From Kolteria novifilia (lineage in GTDB: Bacteria; Planctomycetota; Planctomycetia; Kolteriales; Kolteriaceae), in assembly GCA_007748055.1 (NCBI GenBank), contig CP036279.1, positions 3,596,001-3,660,000 of the forward strand: DNA of 64,000 nt, given 5' to 3'. Below are positions 28,510 through 38,632 of this stretch, piece by piece (positions within the stretch are counted from its first letter, which is position 1; every line of letters begins with the position of its first letter). The notes beneath the pieces were generated by a model. That model did not search any database, was not told the origin of the DNA, and saw only the letters and a program-made list of their open reading frames with translations. The position numbers and the translations under genes were made by a program.

Positions 28510-28908
28510 ATGGACATCACTCGGGTTGCGATCGGTATTGTGTGGAGGGGCGGACGCGTCCTGGTGGGACGGCGTTCACAAGACGTTCCGCTGGGCGGTG
28601 CCGCCGAGTTCCCAGGCGGCAAGTGCAAGCCCAACGAGCCCCCCGCGGCCACCGTCGTTCGGGAGTGTCGCGAGGAGACGGGACTTCGCGTTCGCGTGGC
28701 GGGCAAGCGGCATCGCTGCAAGCATCAGTACGACCACGGACGCTTGGAGCTGCACTTCTTCGACTGTGTCATCGCCGATCCCGACGGAGACGCCGAACCA
28801 CGCCCCCCCTTCGACTGGGTCGATCTTCAGACCGTCGCGGATCTCGACTTCCCCGAAGCCAACGCGATGGTCCTCTCCATGATCGTCGGATCGCCCCTCG
28901 ACGCGTAG
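28510..28908 (+). CDS. Nudix hydrolase, MutT-like
   Basis: 132 aa. The Nudix box is complete: GGKCKPNEPPAATVVRECRE then ETGL, matching Gx5Ex7REUxEExGU. The sequence before it (EFPGGKCKPNE) is that of MutT-type enzymes that remove 8-oxo-dGTP or similar oxidised nucleotides. ATG 28510 starts the conserved domain at once (MDITRVAIGIVWRGGRVLVG). The region upstream is the MITE-like element, so the promoter must be inside or beside it. A 33-bp tandem array starts two bases after the stop. Confidence 0.85.
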   Translation: MDITRVAIGIVWRGGRVLVGRRSQDVPLGGAAEFPGGKCKPNEPPAATVVRECREETGLRVRVAGKRHRCKHQYDHGRLELHFFDCVIADPDGDAEPRPPFDWVDLQTVADLDFPEANAMVLSMIVGSPLDA

Positions 28909-28910
28909 CC

Positions 28911-29141
28911 GCCTCTTGTTCCCCTCTCCCTGTGGGAGAGTGAGCCTCTTGTTCCCCTCTCCCCGTGGGAGAGAAAGCCTCTTGTTCCCCTCTCCCCGTG
29001 GGAGAGAAAGCCTCTTGTTCCCCTCTCCCTGTGGGAGAGAAAGCCACTTGTTCCCCTCTCCCTGTGGGAGAGTGAGCCTCTTGTTCCCCTCTCCCTGTGG
29101 GAGAGAAAGCCTCTTGTTCCCCTCTCCCTGTGGGAGAGGGG
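28911..29141. repeat. Tandem array of seven 33-bp hairpin units
   Basis: Seven units of 33 bp beginning GCC(T/A)CTTGTTCCCCTCTCCC and ending GGGAGAG(A/T)(A/G)A. Each contains the stem CTCTCCC/GGGAGAG with a short loop. The last unit leads into GAGAGGGGTTAGGGGTGAGG, the same exit sequence as the array at 58227-58415. Units are nearly identical and there are no unique spacers, so this is not CRISPR. Confidence 0.9.
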
Positions 29142-29260
29142 TTAGGGGTGAGGGGGCTCTCTTCCGACGAAACTCTTCCGACGAAACTCTTCGTTTTCCC
29201 GCCGACCTTTCCCCATGGGAGAGGCGCAAGAGAACATCAATGTCACAACGCGATCAACGA

Positions 29261-31168
29261 CTAATCGTCTTGCGTGGGGATAAGGTCGTCGAGCGCGATC
29301 TGCCACTCGACCGCTCCAACGGTGACGGCCGCTTCGCCCCGACGACGATCGACGCGGACGACGGTACCGGTCTTGTCGAAGCGTGGGACGCGAACCCGAT
29401 CGCCTGGCCGAAGGCTCTCGCGGGCCTTGGTGATCTGCTCCTTGACAATCGCCTCTTGCTCGAGCAGTTCGGTCTTCTTGCGAAACTCCTCGGCGGCGTT
29501 GGTAGCCTGTTCCTTGGCTTCCTCGGCGGCCAAGCGTTGCCGTTCCGCGTCGTGCCGAAGCCGCTGGAGCGACTCCTCCTCAATGTCGCGAGCGTCTCGG
29601 CCACTCTCGTGATACTTCTCGGCCCGTTCGAGGACGTGATCGGGCAGGTTCAGACGCCGCGCGATCCGAAGGGCGCAGCTCTCGCCGGTCTGGCCAATCA
29701 TCAGCCGATAGGTCGGCCGCAAGGTCTCCGGGTCGAACTCCACCGCGGCGTTCTCCGCCTTGTCGGTCGAGAGGGCGAACTTCTTGAGCGCCCCGAGGTG
29801 GGTCGTTACCATCGCGAAACTACCCAGCGACGCCAGCTCGTCGAGGATCGACCGACCCAGCGCCGCCCCCTCGCTCGGCTCCGTCCCCGCCCCGAGTTCA
29901 TCGAGCAACACCAGCGTCTTCGGATGGGCCTTGCTCAGGATCTTCGCGATGCGTCCGACATGCGAGGAAAAGGTACTCAGCGACTGTTCGATCGACTGCT
30001 CGTCGCCGATATCGGCAAGGATGTTGCGGATGATGGGAACGCGGCTCGTCGGCCGGGCGGGAATCGGCAGGCCACTGAGCGCCATCACGCTGAGCAGTCC
30101 GACCGTTTTGAGGGCGACCGTCTTGCCGCCGGTGTTCGGTCCCGTGATCACCAGGATGTGAAAGGGATCGCCGAGACGGATGTCAATCGGCACGACCGAG
30201 CGTTCCTCGCCGTGACGGCTCGCCTCCTTGGCTTGCTGAAGTAAGAGTGGATGGCGTGCGTAGACCAGCCGTAGCGCTCCCTTGGCCCCAATCTCGGGAA
30301 CCGCGAGGTCGTGTTCGATGCTGAAGCGGGCCTTGGCGTGGAGCGCGTCCAGGTCGGCCATCACCTCGAGCGAGGTCAGGATCGCCTTGGTCTCGTTGCC
30401 GATCTTGCCGGTCAGTTCGCGAAGGACCCGGCGAATCTCGCGCTGCTCGGCGGCCCGCAAGAGCGTCATCTCGGCGCTGATCTCTGCGACCCGAGCCGGT
30501 TCGATATAGACCGTTTCTCCACTGGCGGAGGCTCGATGGACGACCCCCTCGACCTTGTGCCGATGATTGACCGCGACAGGCAGGACATGATGGTGGCCGC
30601 TCACCGTCGCCCCATGGTACCGCAGCGCCTTTTGGATGTCGGGTTGGCGGAGCAGTCGCTTCAGTTCGACCTGGATCCGCTCGTCGTAGACGTGTAATTC
30701 CTCGCGGATCCGCTTGAGTTCGGGGCTGGCGTTGTCGCGAACGATCCCCCGCTCGTCGATGGCGTTGTCGATCACGTTGGCCAGATGCCGCATATCCTCG
30801 ACGTCGGCGAGCATCGTCCCGAGCCGGGGGTAGTCGGTGCCCAGATCGACCCAGTAGTCGCGGACCCTCCCGGAGAGTTCGAGGACATCGCGAATCTCGC
30901 GGATCGTCTCGATTTCGAGCAAGAGCCCCAGTCGCGCCCGCTTCACCGCCTTGAAGATGTCGTGCAGCCCTCCCAACGGAGGCGTCAGCCGAGCGCCCAG
31001 CGCTTCGACCATCTCGGCGGTCAGCGCCAGCGCCGCTTCGATCTTCTCCACCTCTTCGGAAGGCGCCAGAGCCCGGATCCGTTCCTTTCCGAGCGAGGAG
31101 CCAGCAAAGCCTTCGACCAGGCGGAGGATCTTGTCGAATTCGAGTAGTTGAAGGGTTCGTTCATCCAT
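29261..31168 (-). CDS. MutS2-family ATPase without Smr domain
   Basis: 635 aa; standard MutS2 proteins have about 780. The N-terminal lever region is followed by the ATPase: Walker A ITGPNTGGKT (341-350), LADIGDEQSIEQSLSTFSSH, Walker B TLVLLDELGAGTEPSEGAAL, then FAMVTTHLGALKKFA. A coiled coil (about 525-575) leads to a KOW-like end (LRPGDRVRVPRFDKTGTVVR). The C-terminal Smr nuclease domain is absent, and the stop is followed by non-coding repeat sequence, not an Smr frame. MutS2 proteins act on recombination intermediates or collided ribosomes. Whether the short form splits ribosomes without cutting is open. Confidence 0.9.
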   Translation of the reverse strand: MDERTLQLLEFDKILRLVEGFAGSSLGKERIRALAPSEEVEKIEAALALTAEMVEALGARLTPPLGGLHDIFKAVKRARLGLLLEIETIREIRDVLELSGRVRDYWVDLGTDYPRLGTMLADVEDMRHLANVIDNAIDERGIVRDNASPELKRIREELHVYDERIQVELKRLLRQPDIQKALRYHGATVSGHHHVLPVAVNHRHKVEGVVHRASASGETVYIEPARVAEISAEMTLLRAAEQREIRRVLRELTGKIGNETKAILTSLEVMADLDALHAKARFSIEHDLAVPEIGAKGALRLVYARHPLLLQQAKEASRHGEERSVVPIDIRLGDPFHILVITGPNTGGKTVALKTVGLLSVMALSGLPIPARPTSRVPIIRNILADIGDEQSIEQSLSTFSSHVGRIAKILSKAHPKTLVLLDELGAGTEPSEGAALGRSILDELASLGSFAMVTTHLGALKKFALSTDKAENAAVEFDPETLRPTYRLMIGQTGESCALRIARRLNLPDHVLERAEKYHESGRDARDIEEESLQRLRHDAERQRLAAEEAKEQATNAAEEFRKKTELLEQEAIVKEQITKARESLRPGDRVRVPRFDKTGTVVRVDRRRGEAAVTVGAVEWQIALDDLIPTQDD

Positions 31169-31382
31169 GGAGGTGACGAGTCGTGTCCGTGCGTAAAGGT
31201 TCGCGTCATCTTGATTTCGATTGCGAATAGGCCCACTCGCGGTGACCGCCCATCCGCCCCAAGGAAGGATGATAACGAGGCAGCCTATTTTGGGCTACCG
31301 GAGAGCCGCCCGCCGAACGGGATTGGCGGTTTGGGGGGAGCAGGAGCAGTTGCCGTTTGCTAGCCCCGGTCGCAGAAGCAAC

Positions 31383-34110
31383 CAACCCTTCCAACATCCG
31401 CTCGCATCGTGCCCAACAGAATGAGTCAGGACGCGATGTCCGGAAACGAAGTAGGATTGTGATGCGGAGGACGCCCCGGTGTCTCCTCGTGACTGCATTC
31501 CCTCCTGAGCCGCGAAGCGGCAGCGGTTATTAGCCAGGGGTGGCAACCCCTGGAAAGGAAACCGATCCATTCTCGAAGCCCCGACGGGGCGCAGGTCGTT
31601 CGAAGGATACCGTCGCCACCTTCGGGGCTTGATCCAAACCCTTCGTTCACCAGGGGTTGTCACCCCTGGCTACTCACCTGCGCTGCTCCGCAGCTGATGA
31701 GTGGCCGATCTTCTTCTCTGATTGTCCGGGAACGTTATCGAGTTCGGTGGTGATGTTGAAAGGGTGATTGCGGAGCAATCTGGGTGACTCAGTCCGAACT
31801 GGAAGAGTCCCATCTCCCGGCCAACATTCACGTCATCCGAGACCTCTTGCGCCACCGATTGTCCGCGGACGCGCGACAAGCGGTCCACGGGATCGCACGC
31901 CCAGGTTGACGAGCAACCTGGGCTAGCCAAGAAGTGGAAATGAGAACGCAGCCCTGATGGGCCACGGGCCTGTCCTGCGAGCTTGCGAGAGCGGCGCCAA
32001 CGGTGTTAGACGTCATGGATGACGCGATCATCATCCGGAAGACAGAAATCTTCCAAGGGTCTCTTGCGTGCTGCGCACGCCCCGGTAGCAGAAGCAACCG
32101 GGGCTACCCATGAAGTGGAAATGAGAACGCAGCCCTGATGGGCCACGGGCCTGTCCTGCGAGCTTGCGTGCTGCGCACGCCCAGGTTGACGAGCAACCAA
32201 CCCTTCCAACATCCGCTCGCAATGCGCCCAACAGAATGAGTCAGGACGCGATGTCCGGAAACGAAGTAGGATTGTGATGCGGAGGACGCCCCGGTGTCTC
32301 CTCGTGACTGCATTCCCTCCTGAGCCGCGAAGCGGCAGCGGTTATTAGCCAGGGGTGGCAACCCCTGGAAAGGAAACCGATCCATTCTCGAAGCCCCGAC
32401 GGGGCGCAGGTCGTTCGAAGGATACCGTCGCCACCTTCGGGGCTTGATCCAAACCCTTCGTTCACCAGGGGTTGTCACCCCTGGCTACTCACCTGCGCTG
32501 CTCCGCAGCTGATGAGTGGCCGATCTTCTTCTCTGATTGTCCGGGAACGTTATCGAGTTCGGTGGTGATGTTGAAAGGGTGATTGCGGAGCAATCTGGGT
32601 GACTCAGTCCGAACTGGAAGAGTCCCATCTCCCGGCCAACATTCACGTCATCCGAGACCTCTTGCGCCACCGATTGTCCGCGGACGCGCGACAAGCGGTC
32701 CACGGGATCGCACGCCCAGGTAGCAGAAGCAACCGGGGCGTGCCAAGAAGCGGAAGTGGGAACGAAACCCTGATGGGCCACGGGCCTGTCCTGCGAGCTT
32801 GCGTGCTGCGCACGCCCAGGTTGACGAGCAACCAACCCTTCCAACATCCGCTCGCAATGTGCCCAACAGAATGAGTCAGGATGCGATGTCCGGAAACGAA
32901 GTAGGATTGTGATGCGGAGGACGCCCCGGTGTCTCCTCGTGACTGCATTCCCTCCTGAGCCGCGAAGCGGCAGCGGTTATTAGCCAGGGGTGGCAACCCC
33001 TGGAAAGGAAACCGATCCATTCTCGAAGCCCCGACGGGGCGCAGGTCGTTCGAAGGATACCGTCGCCACCTTCGGGGCTTGATCCAAACCCTTCGTTCAC
33101 CAGGGGTTGTCACCCCTGGCTACTCACCTGCGCTGCTCCGCAGCTGATGAGTGGCCGATCTTCTTCTCTGATTGTCCGGGAACGTTATCGAGTTCGGTGG
33201 TGATGTTGAAAGGGTGATTGCGGAGCAATCTGGGTGACTCAGTCCGAACTGGAAGAGTCCCATCTCCCGGCCAACATTCACGTCATCCGAGACCTCTTGC
33301 GCCACCGATTGTCCGCGGACGCGCGACAAGCGGTCCACGGGATCGCACGCCCAGGTTGACGAGCAACCTGGGTTAGCCAAGAAGTGGAAATGAGAACGAA
33401 ACCCTGATGGGCCACGGGCCTGTCCTGCGAGCTTGCGTGCTGCGCACGCCCAGGTTGACGAGCAACCAACCCTTCCAACATCCGCTCGCATTGTGCCCAA
33501 CAGAATGAGTCAGGACGCGATGTCTGGAAACGAAGTAGGATTGTGATGCGGAGGACGCCCCGGTGTCTCCTCGTGACTGCATTCCCTCCTGAGCCGCGAA
33601 GCGGCAGCGGTTATTAGCCAGGGGTGGCAACCCCTGGAAAGGAAACCGATCCATTCTCGAAGCCCCGACGGGGCGCAGGTCGTTCGAAGGATACCGTCGC
33701 CACCTTCGGGGCTTGATCCAAACCCTTCGTTCACCAGGGGTTGTCACCCCTGGCTACTCACCTGCGCTGCTCCGCAGCTGATGAGTGGCCGATCTTCTTC
33801 TCTGATTGTCCGGGAACGTTATCGAGTTCGGTGGTGATGTTGAAAGGGTGATTGCGGAGCAATCTGGGTGACTCAGTCCGAACTGGAAGAGTCCCATCTC
33901 CCGGCCAACATTCACGTCATCCGAGACCTCTTGCGCCACCGATTGTCCGCGGACGCGCGACAAGCGGTCCACGGGATCGCACGCCCAGGTTGACGAGCAA
34001 CCGGGGCTACCCATGAAGCGGAAGTGGGAACGCAGCCCTGATGGGCCACGGGCCTGTCCTGCGAGCTTGCGTGCTGCGCACGACCAGGTTGACGAGCAAC
34101 CTGGGCCACC
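31383..34110. repeat. Tandem array of four near-identical ~635-bp units containing RAYT-derived modules
   Basis: Units start at CAACCCTTCCAACATCCGCT (31383, 32198, 32833, 33467). Three are 634-635 bp; the first is 815 bp because of an extra block of about 180 bp (near 31990-32170). Copies differ by only a few bases. Each holds GAGCCGCGAAGCGGC, TTATTAGCCAGGGGTGGCAA, CGAAGCCCCGACGGGGCG and ACCAGGGGTTGTCACCCCTG, which correspond to the flanks of the RAYT gene at 41.2 kb. The predicted frames inside are palindrome read-through and recur in each unit; I call no gene. Region is 2.7 kb without a supported CDS. Confidence 0.9.
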
Positions 34111-34122
34111 CGATGTTGGTTG

Positions 34123-35409
34123 TCAGGAGGTCTGCTTGAGTGACTTGGGGATCTGGGCCATCGTTTCGCGTTGGCGTTTCTCGACGAATTGGCGGGCGTT
34201 GGCGGCTTTGGCCTTGGCGGCTTCGGGGTCGCGAGCCATCGCGAGGATCGTGGGGGCGACCTTGGCGACTTGCGACTCGTCGTCGAGATCGAAGAGCCAG
34301 TCCCCTAGCCCGATGTCTTCCCACATGTAGCCCTTCGACGTCTGCTCGGCCCAGCGGCAGACGATGGCGGGAACGCCGTTGCCGATGCACATGATCGGCG
34401 AATGCATCTCGTTGCCGAAGAGGCCGTTGCTTCGGACGTAGGTACTGATCGCTTCGCCGGTGAGCCAGTAGTTGGGCCGCCAGGCGACGCGGTCGCGAAC
34501 GCTGGTGGGGAGCTTGTCGAGCAGGACCTCCTTGCCGACGCGCATCTGCGTTTGGTCCTCGGGGCAAAGCAGGACCTTGTTGTCGGTGGTCTCGACGATG
34601 TCGACGATCGCTTGGCGAAGCTGGGCGTGGTCGTGCTCCTTCATCGCCTCGTTTCGGGCGTGCTTGACCGGGTCGATCGACCGCTTCTTCTCCGGGATGG
34701 TCCAGTAAGGCGTGAAGCGCAGTCGCGGGATGCAGCAGAGGAACTTGCCTTCCTCAAGGCCGTGTTGCTTGAGGAACGCCTCGGCCTTGGCGTCATCGCG
34801 GAGATCGCACGCGAAGGCACCGTCGGGGCCGAACTCCATGACAGGACATTGACACCCTAGCTCCTTCACGAGTCCCAGCGACTTGGAGTCGCGGAAGAAG
34901 ACGAAGCTCGAATCGCCGAGCAAGCCCAGGAGCCAGTCGAGCGATTTGCTTGAGATGTCCTTGGTCGAGGAGGACTTGCGCACCGGGAAGGTGATGCCGT
35001 AGACGCCGTAGGGCTTGCCGGTCTCCTTGCGCCAGCGATCGACGTCCTTGGCGGCGACGAGCGAGGGGCCGGAACCGTGCAGCAGGAAGTCGTTCTCCGC
35101 GAAGGCTTGCTTGAGTTCGGAGCGATTGACGATCTTGAGTTTCGGGAAGCGTTCGAGCAGCATCTCCTTGACGCCGTTGTTGACGTTGCTTGGCCAGAGC
35201 GTGATTTGGGCATCGGGGAGGTAGGTTTCGAGCAGGTGCAAGACGCCGGGCGTGTGGGCGATGTCGCCGATGTTGACGGTCTGCCAAGAGGACCGCAGGA
35301 GGATTTTCGGCTCCGAGGAGGTGGTCGCCGCGATCGCTTGACGGATGGTGCCGAAGGCGGAGGCGAAAGTTCCCGCGAGTACCGCTTGATTAAACTGACG
35401 TCGATTCAT
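34123..35409 (-). CDS. Polysaccharide pyruvyl transferase family protein with Tat-like signal
   Basis: 428 aa from ATG 35409 ([20 protein letters not shown], a twin-arginine-type start); the frame is open to 35469. The domain begins [21 protein letters not shown] and includes [51 protein letters not shown] and [20 protein letters not shown], the layout of PF04230 proteins. These add pyruvate ketals to surface polysaccharides, usually in the cytoplasm, so an export signal is odd. Its C-terminal coding sequence ends right at the edge of the large repeat array. Confidence 0.75.
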   Translation of the reverse strand: MNRRQFNQAVLAGTFASAFGTIRQAIAATTSSEPKILLRSSWQTVNIGDIAHTPGVLHLLETYLPDAQITLWPSNVNNGVKEMLLERFPKLKIVNRSELKQAFAENDFLLHGSGPSLVAAKDVDRWRKETGKPYGVYGITFPVRKSSSTKDISSKSLDWLLGLLGDSSFVFFRDSKSLGLVKELGCQCPVMEFGPDGAFACDLRDDAKAEAFLKQHGLEEGKFLCCIPRLRFTPYWTIPEKKRSIDPVKHARNEAMKEHDHAQLRQAIVDIVETTDNKVLLCPEDQTQMRVGKEVLLDKLPTSVRDRVAWRPNYWLTGEAISTYVRSNGLFGNEMHSPIMCIGNGVPAIVCRWAEQTSKGYMWEDIGLGDWLFDLDDESQVAKVAPTILAMARDPEAAKAKAANARQFVEKRQRETMAQIPKSLKQTS

Positions 35410-35625
35410 GAAGATGGTTTCCGTGTCGTCGTGGAGGAGTGAATGGTGATCGAGGGCGCGGCGACCCACCCGGCCCCGAGGAGCCGCCGTACCCTTTAAA
35501 GAGCGCCAATCGGGACGGATTTGACGTCGTTTTGGTCAAAAATGGAACGAAAATGCGCCGATTCGGTTCGTTTTGGCCCCGAATCGGCGAGAAATGGCTC
35601 GGAAATGGACCGAAATCGAGCGATC

Positions 35626-36402
35626 TCAGCCCTTCAATGGGATGAGGCAACTCGCCCCGAGCGCCTCGGCCAGCGGGTCGGCCCCCTCCTCGCCGAAACC
35701 GAGATACGAGTGCTTGCGGAAGCCCTCCGCGTACTCGAATTGGCCTGACATGGTGCCAACCTCGCGCCCCAGTTCCTTCATGGTCTCGGTGTAGGAGTCG
35801 AGGCCCTGGGTCTCGTCGAGCCACTTTCGTTGGCTTTCGTGAGCGTAGAGAGCGTTGACTTTCGTCTCGATGACGGAGGAGACGTCGACGTAATGCGTTG
35901 GCGTGACGGGCTTTCCGAGCGGGTCCTTGTTGCCGTGCGGTTGGGCGTGGTAGATCGTGAGCGGGTTGCCGACGGGCTCACGAGGAGGGTCGACGGGAAA
36001 ATTCTTCATCCCCCGGCTAAAGGCCGCGGTGACCGCGAGCTTGCAGGCGTTCTCGTGATCGACCATGTAGTCGACCGGGGAATGCAGTAAGAGGAGATCT
36101 GGAGCGACGTTACGCATCACCGACCCGAGCTTTCGCAAGGTGGGCCGATCGTAGAAGATCTCCAAGTCTTCGCTGATCGGCTCGTGAAAGATCGCCCCGA
36201 GGATCTTAGCGGCGGCCTTGGCCTCCTCGGTGCGGATCCGCGCGATCGTCTCCCGGTCGAGGTCATTCGACCCGCAACAGCCGTTGGAGACGTTCATGTA
36301 GTGCAATTCGTAGCCGGCCTCGCCAAGGCGCAGGAGCGTTCCCGCCATGACGAATTCAATGTCGTCGGGGTGAGCGACGACCGCAAAGGCACGCTTGGTC
36401 AC
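35626..36402 (-). CDS. PIG-L family N-deacetylase
   Basis: 258 aa from GTG 36402, with GGGGAG six bases upstream. The metal motif [17 protein letters not shown] is at the N-terminus and the third ligand region is [18 protein letters not shown]. Members remove acetyl from GlcNAc-type sugars using zinc. It lies 17 bp after the NagB-like gene on the same strand, and PIG-L and NagB-like domains are often fused or adjacent, so an amino-sugar pathway is likely. The C-terminus ends SCLIPLKG just before a 200-bp non-coding stretch. Confidence 0.85.
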   Translation of the reverse strand: MTKRAFAVVAHPDDIEFVMAGTLLRLGEAGYELHYMNVSNGCCGSNDLDRETIARIRTEEAKAAAKILGAIFHEPISEDLEIFYDRPTLRKLGSVMRNVAPDLLLLHSPVDYMVDHENACKLAVTAAFSRGMKNFPVDPPREPVGNPLTIYHAQPHGNKDPLGKPVTPTHYVDVSSVIETKVNALYAHESQRKWLDETQGLDSYTETMKELGREVGTMSGQFEYAEGFRKHSYLGFGEEGADPLAEALGASCLIPLKG

Positions 36403-36419
36403 GAGTGACTCCCCGCGGT

Positions 36420-37346
36420 CTAGTGCATCTCGGCTTCGCAGGTGCCCAAGCCATGACGGAAGTAATGGAAATGGACGTTGGGATGATCGGCGAGTAGCGA
36501 CATCGGCACCGAACTGTCGGGGAGCTTCTTCGCGATCATCAGCGCCGTGAGACGCTGTCCGAAGGGGTTGTCGTGATTGCCGGCTTGCCAGATCGAGACG
36601 CGCTCGGCCTTCCAAGTTTCAGCCGGACCGACGGTGACCGCCGTGGTCGGAACGTTCGAGACCACGCCACCGCCGGAGGTGCGGGCGTTCTGGATGATCG
36701 TCATCGGGTGAAGATTGACGACGCGGGTGCCGAGCTTGCGATATTCTTCCGGCGTGGGAGGAGCGTCCTTGTAGTCGCCCGAGCGATGGGGCGGATCGTT
36801 GAAGGCCCAGTGCTTCACTTCGCCCTGCCCGCCCTGCATCACGACACAGCGAGCTTTCTCCCAACTGGCGACGTACTCGGAGACATCCGCCTTGGGGAAG
36901 TGAATGTTGCTCTTGGGCATCCGCAGTTCGGGTTTGATGCGATCGAAGCAAAGTTGGTGATCGGCCTTGGCGAAACTAAGCGGATGATCTTCGGGGACCT
37001 CCTTGCCGTCGAGGACCCACTCGTCCATGCCCCAGAAATGAGCATGACGCAGGTCGACTTCCAGCTCGTTGACGAGCCGCGCGACCAATGGCAGTTGTTC
37101 GGTCGGCCCGATCGGGCCGCAAATGCCCGCGGGTTCATCCTCGGTCGCTTGCTTCCAGGCGTCGATGTACTCGAGGGCCTCGGCGAGATAGAAGTCCTCG
37201 ATGGTGTCGTGGACGTGAACGGTGAAGCCTTCGCGCGAGAGACCGAACACATCCTCGGCACTAAGTTTCGCGGCGTCGTCGAGAATCTCTTGATCGAGGG
37301 TCGTGTAGTCCCACCAATCGGGGGCGACTTTACTAACGGATCGCAT
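36420..37346 (-). CDS. NagB-like (glucosamine-6-phosphate deaminase family) protein with altered active site
   Basis: 308 aa. The fold follows Nag[21 protein letters not shown], then [11 protein letters not shown], then [18 protein letters not shown]. In NagB the last motif is GxDGHIAFNEP with two catalytic acids; here the first aspartate is valine (V177) and the glutamate is aspartate (D184), while the histidine (H179) stays. The first acid region (MDEW) is preserved. So it is either a deaminase/isomerase variant or acts on another sugar. It forms an operon with the PIG-L gene. Confidence 0.8.
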   Translation of the reverse strand: MRSVSKVAPDWWDYTTLDQEILDDAAKLSAEDVFGLSREGFTVHVHDTIEDFYLAEALEYIDAWKQATEDEPAGICGPIGPTEQLPLVARLVNELEVDLRHAHFWGMDEWVLDGKEVPEDHPLSFAKADHQLCFDRIKPELRMPKSNIHFPKADVSEYVASWEKARCVVMQGGQGEVKHWAFNDPPHRSGDYKDAPPTPEEYRKLGTRVVNLHPMTIIQNARTSGGGVVSNVPTTAVTVGPAETWKAERVSIWQAGNHDNPFGQRLTALMIAKKLPDSSVPMSLLADHPNVHFHYFRHGLGTCEAEMH

Positions 37347-37454
37347 CGTAGACGGTCTTCCTCAATGAATAAGTGCTCAGGTGCTCTGAGCATAGGAACT
37401 CCAAGGGACATCGTTTCAAGGGACTTCACCTCGGGCGCCGTGCTCGCTCTCGGA

Positions 37455-37475
37455 ACTCACTGGCTGGCCAGCAAC
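37455..37475. repeat. REP-type half-site
   Basis: CTCACTGGCTGGCCAGCAAC then CAGTGG, a diverged member of the CTGGCTG...CAGCCAGTGG family, in the 218-bp gap upstream of the NagB-like gene. Nothing else recognised in that gap. Confidence 0.45.
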
Positions 37476-37564
37476 CAGTGGTTCCCGAGATCGAGGGTCG
37501 GACCTGGGTGCGAAAGGGAACGATCGTTGGCCCTCTCGCACGCGTGCGGCCGGAGCGAATGTCG

Positions 37565-38455
37565 TTAACCGAGATTCAAGACGCGATCCATGCGCTGGGA
37601 AATGTCGGCGAGCCGTTTTCGGTCGCCGCCTTTGACTTCCGCCGTCGCCCAACCGGAGTAGTTGTTCGCGGCGAGAGCCTTTCGCACCGAGGGCCAGTCG
37701 CAATCGCCTTCGCCCAGTTCGACTTGGAATCCCTTGTAGAGACCCTCGTCGCGCTGGATCTTGCGACTGTATTCCTTGATGTCGAGTTTCTTCGTGCGCG
37801 GGCCGAGAATGCGCACCCACTGTTCCGGCCAGCCATAGCGAACCACGTTGCCGACGTCGAAGTAGACGCCGACGGTGGGGCTGTTGAACTCGTCGATGTA
37901 CCGAGCCATCTCGAGAGGGCTGAGCAGGAAGTTGTTCCAGACGTTCTCGACGAGGAGTTGGACGCCGGCCTGTTCCGCGAGGGGGATCGCGGCGCCGATT
38001 TTCTCCTGCGAGACCTTGTAGATCTCGTCGTAGGGAGCCTCCTCGGTCACTTTGCCGGCGACGACGAGGACTGTCTTGGCGCCGAGATCGTGAGCGATGT
38101 CGATCGACTGCGGGATGTCATCAAGCCCCCAGCCGTTGACGAAACCGTGGATCGTGATCCCGGTTGCGTCGCTGGCGCTGCGGAACTCCTTGGGGTCGAC
38201 CTTGTCGCGAAGACCCGGCTCGACACCGTCGTAACCAAGTTCCTTGAGCATCTGGAACTTGGCCTCGACCGGAATCTTCTCGCCGATCATGCCGTACTTG
38301 ACGGCCTTTTTGATCTTTCCGGCGAAGGAGGGATCACCCTTGGCGGGCGCGGCGGCCGAAGCCATTCGCGTCCAGGGCCCGGCGAGCGCCGACCCCATCC
38401 CGGCGACGCCAGCCACTCCAACGGCCTTGAGGAACGAACGTCTCGATTGCTCCAC
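37565..38455 (-). CDS. Tat-exported sugar phosphate isomerase/epimerase-like TIM-barrel protein
   Basis: 296 aa. A twin-arginine signal (SRRSFLKAVGVAGVAGMG) starts the protein. The AP_endonuc_2 TIM barrel has metal-binding landmarks VQLLVENVWNNFLLSP, VGVYFDVGNVVRYGWPEQW, KLDIKEYSRKI and WATAEVKGGDRKRLADI. Exported relatives are common in planctomycetes beside Gfo/Idh/MocA oxidoreductases, as here, and are thought to process modified sugars in the periplasm. The oxidoreductase gene lies 177 bp upstream on the same strand. Confidence 0.85.
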   Translation of the reverse strand: MEQSRRSFLKAVGVAGVAGMGSALAGPWTRMASAAAPAKGDPSFAGKIKKAVKYGMIGEKIPVEAKFQMLKELGYDGVEPGLRDKVDPKEFRSASDATGITIHGFVNGWGLDDIPQSIDIAHDLGAKTVLVVAGKVTEEAPYDEIYKVSQEKIGAAIPLAEQAGVQLLVENVWNNFLLSPLEMARYIDEFNSPTVGVYFDVGNVVRYGWPEQWVRILGPRTKKLDIKEYSRKIQRDEGLYKGFQVELGEGDCDWPSVRKALAANNYSGWATAEVKGGDRKRLADISQRMDRVLNLG

Positions 38456-38519
38456 GAGAGCAGATCTCCCTTAGTGCTGTGTTGATCAAAGTGTTTGTTG
38501 AACAATCCGATGCTCGGTT

Positions 38520-38632
38520 TCATGCCCACGCTTGCGTGGGCACGTTTTCGAATCAACATCGCTTTCCGCTTGCCCACGCACGCATGGGCATGGCGCCCTT
38601 GACAGGTTGGCAACTCGCTGGAAAACAAGCCG
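38520..38632. repeat. REP-type palindromes between isomerase and oxidoreductase genes
   Basis: GCCCACGCTTGCGTGGGCAC and GCCCACGCACGCATGGGCAT lie 40 bp apart, followed by a TTGGCAACTCGCTGG half-site. They belong to the dispersed CCCACG...CGTGGGCATGG family. Confidence 0.6.

Noticed and set aside
28911-29141. CRISPR-like periodic array (also 58227-58415)
   Set aside because: The sequence between stems is nearly identical from unit to unit, there are no unique spacers and no cas genes.
31383-34110. Repeated frames of 120-160 codons in the large array
   Set aside because: They read through palindromes, recur identically in each unit on the minus strand, lack ribosome sites and have no recognisable domain.
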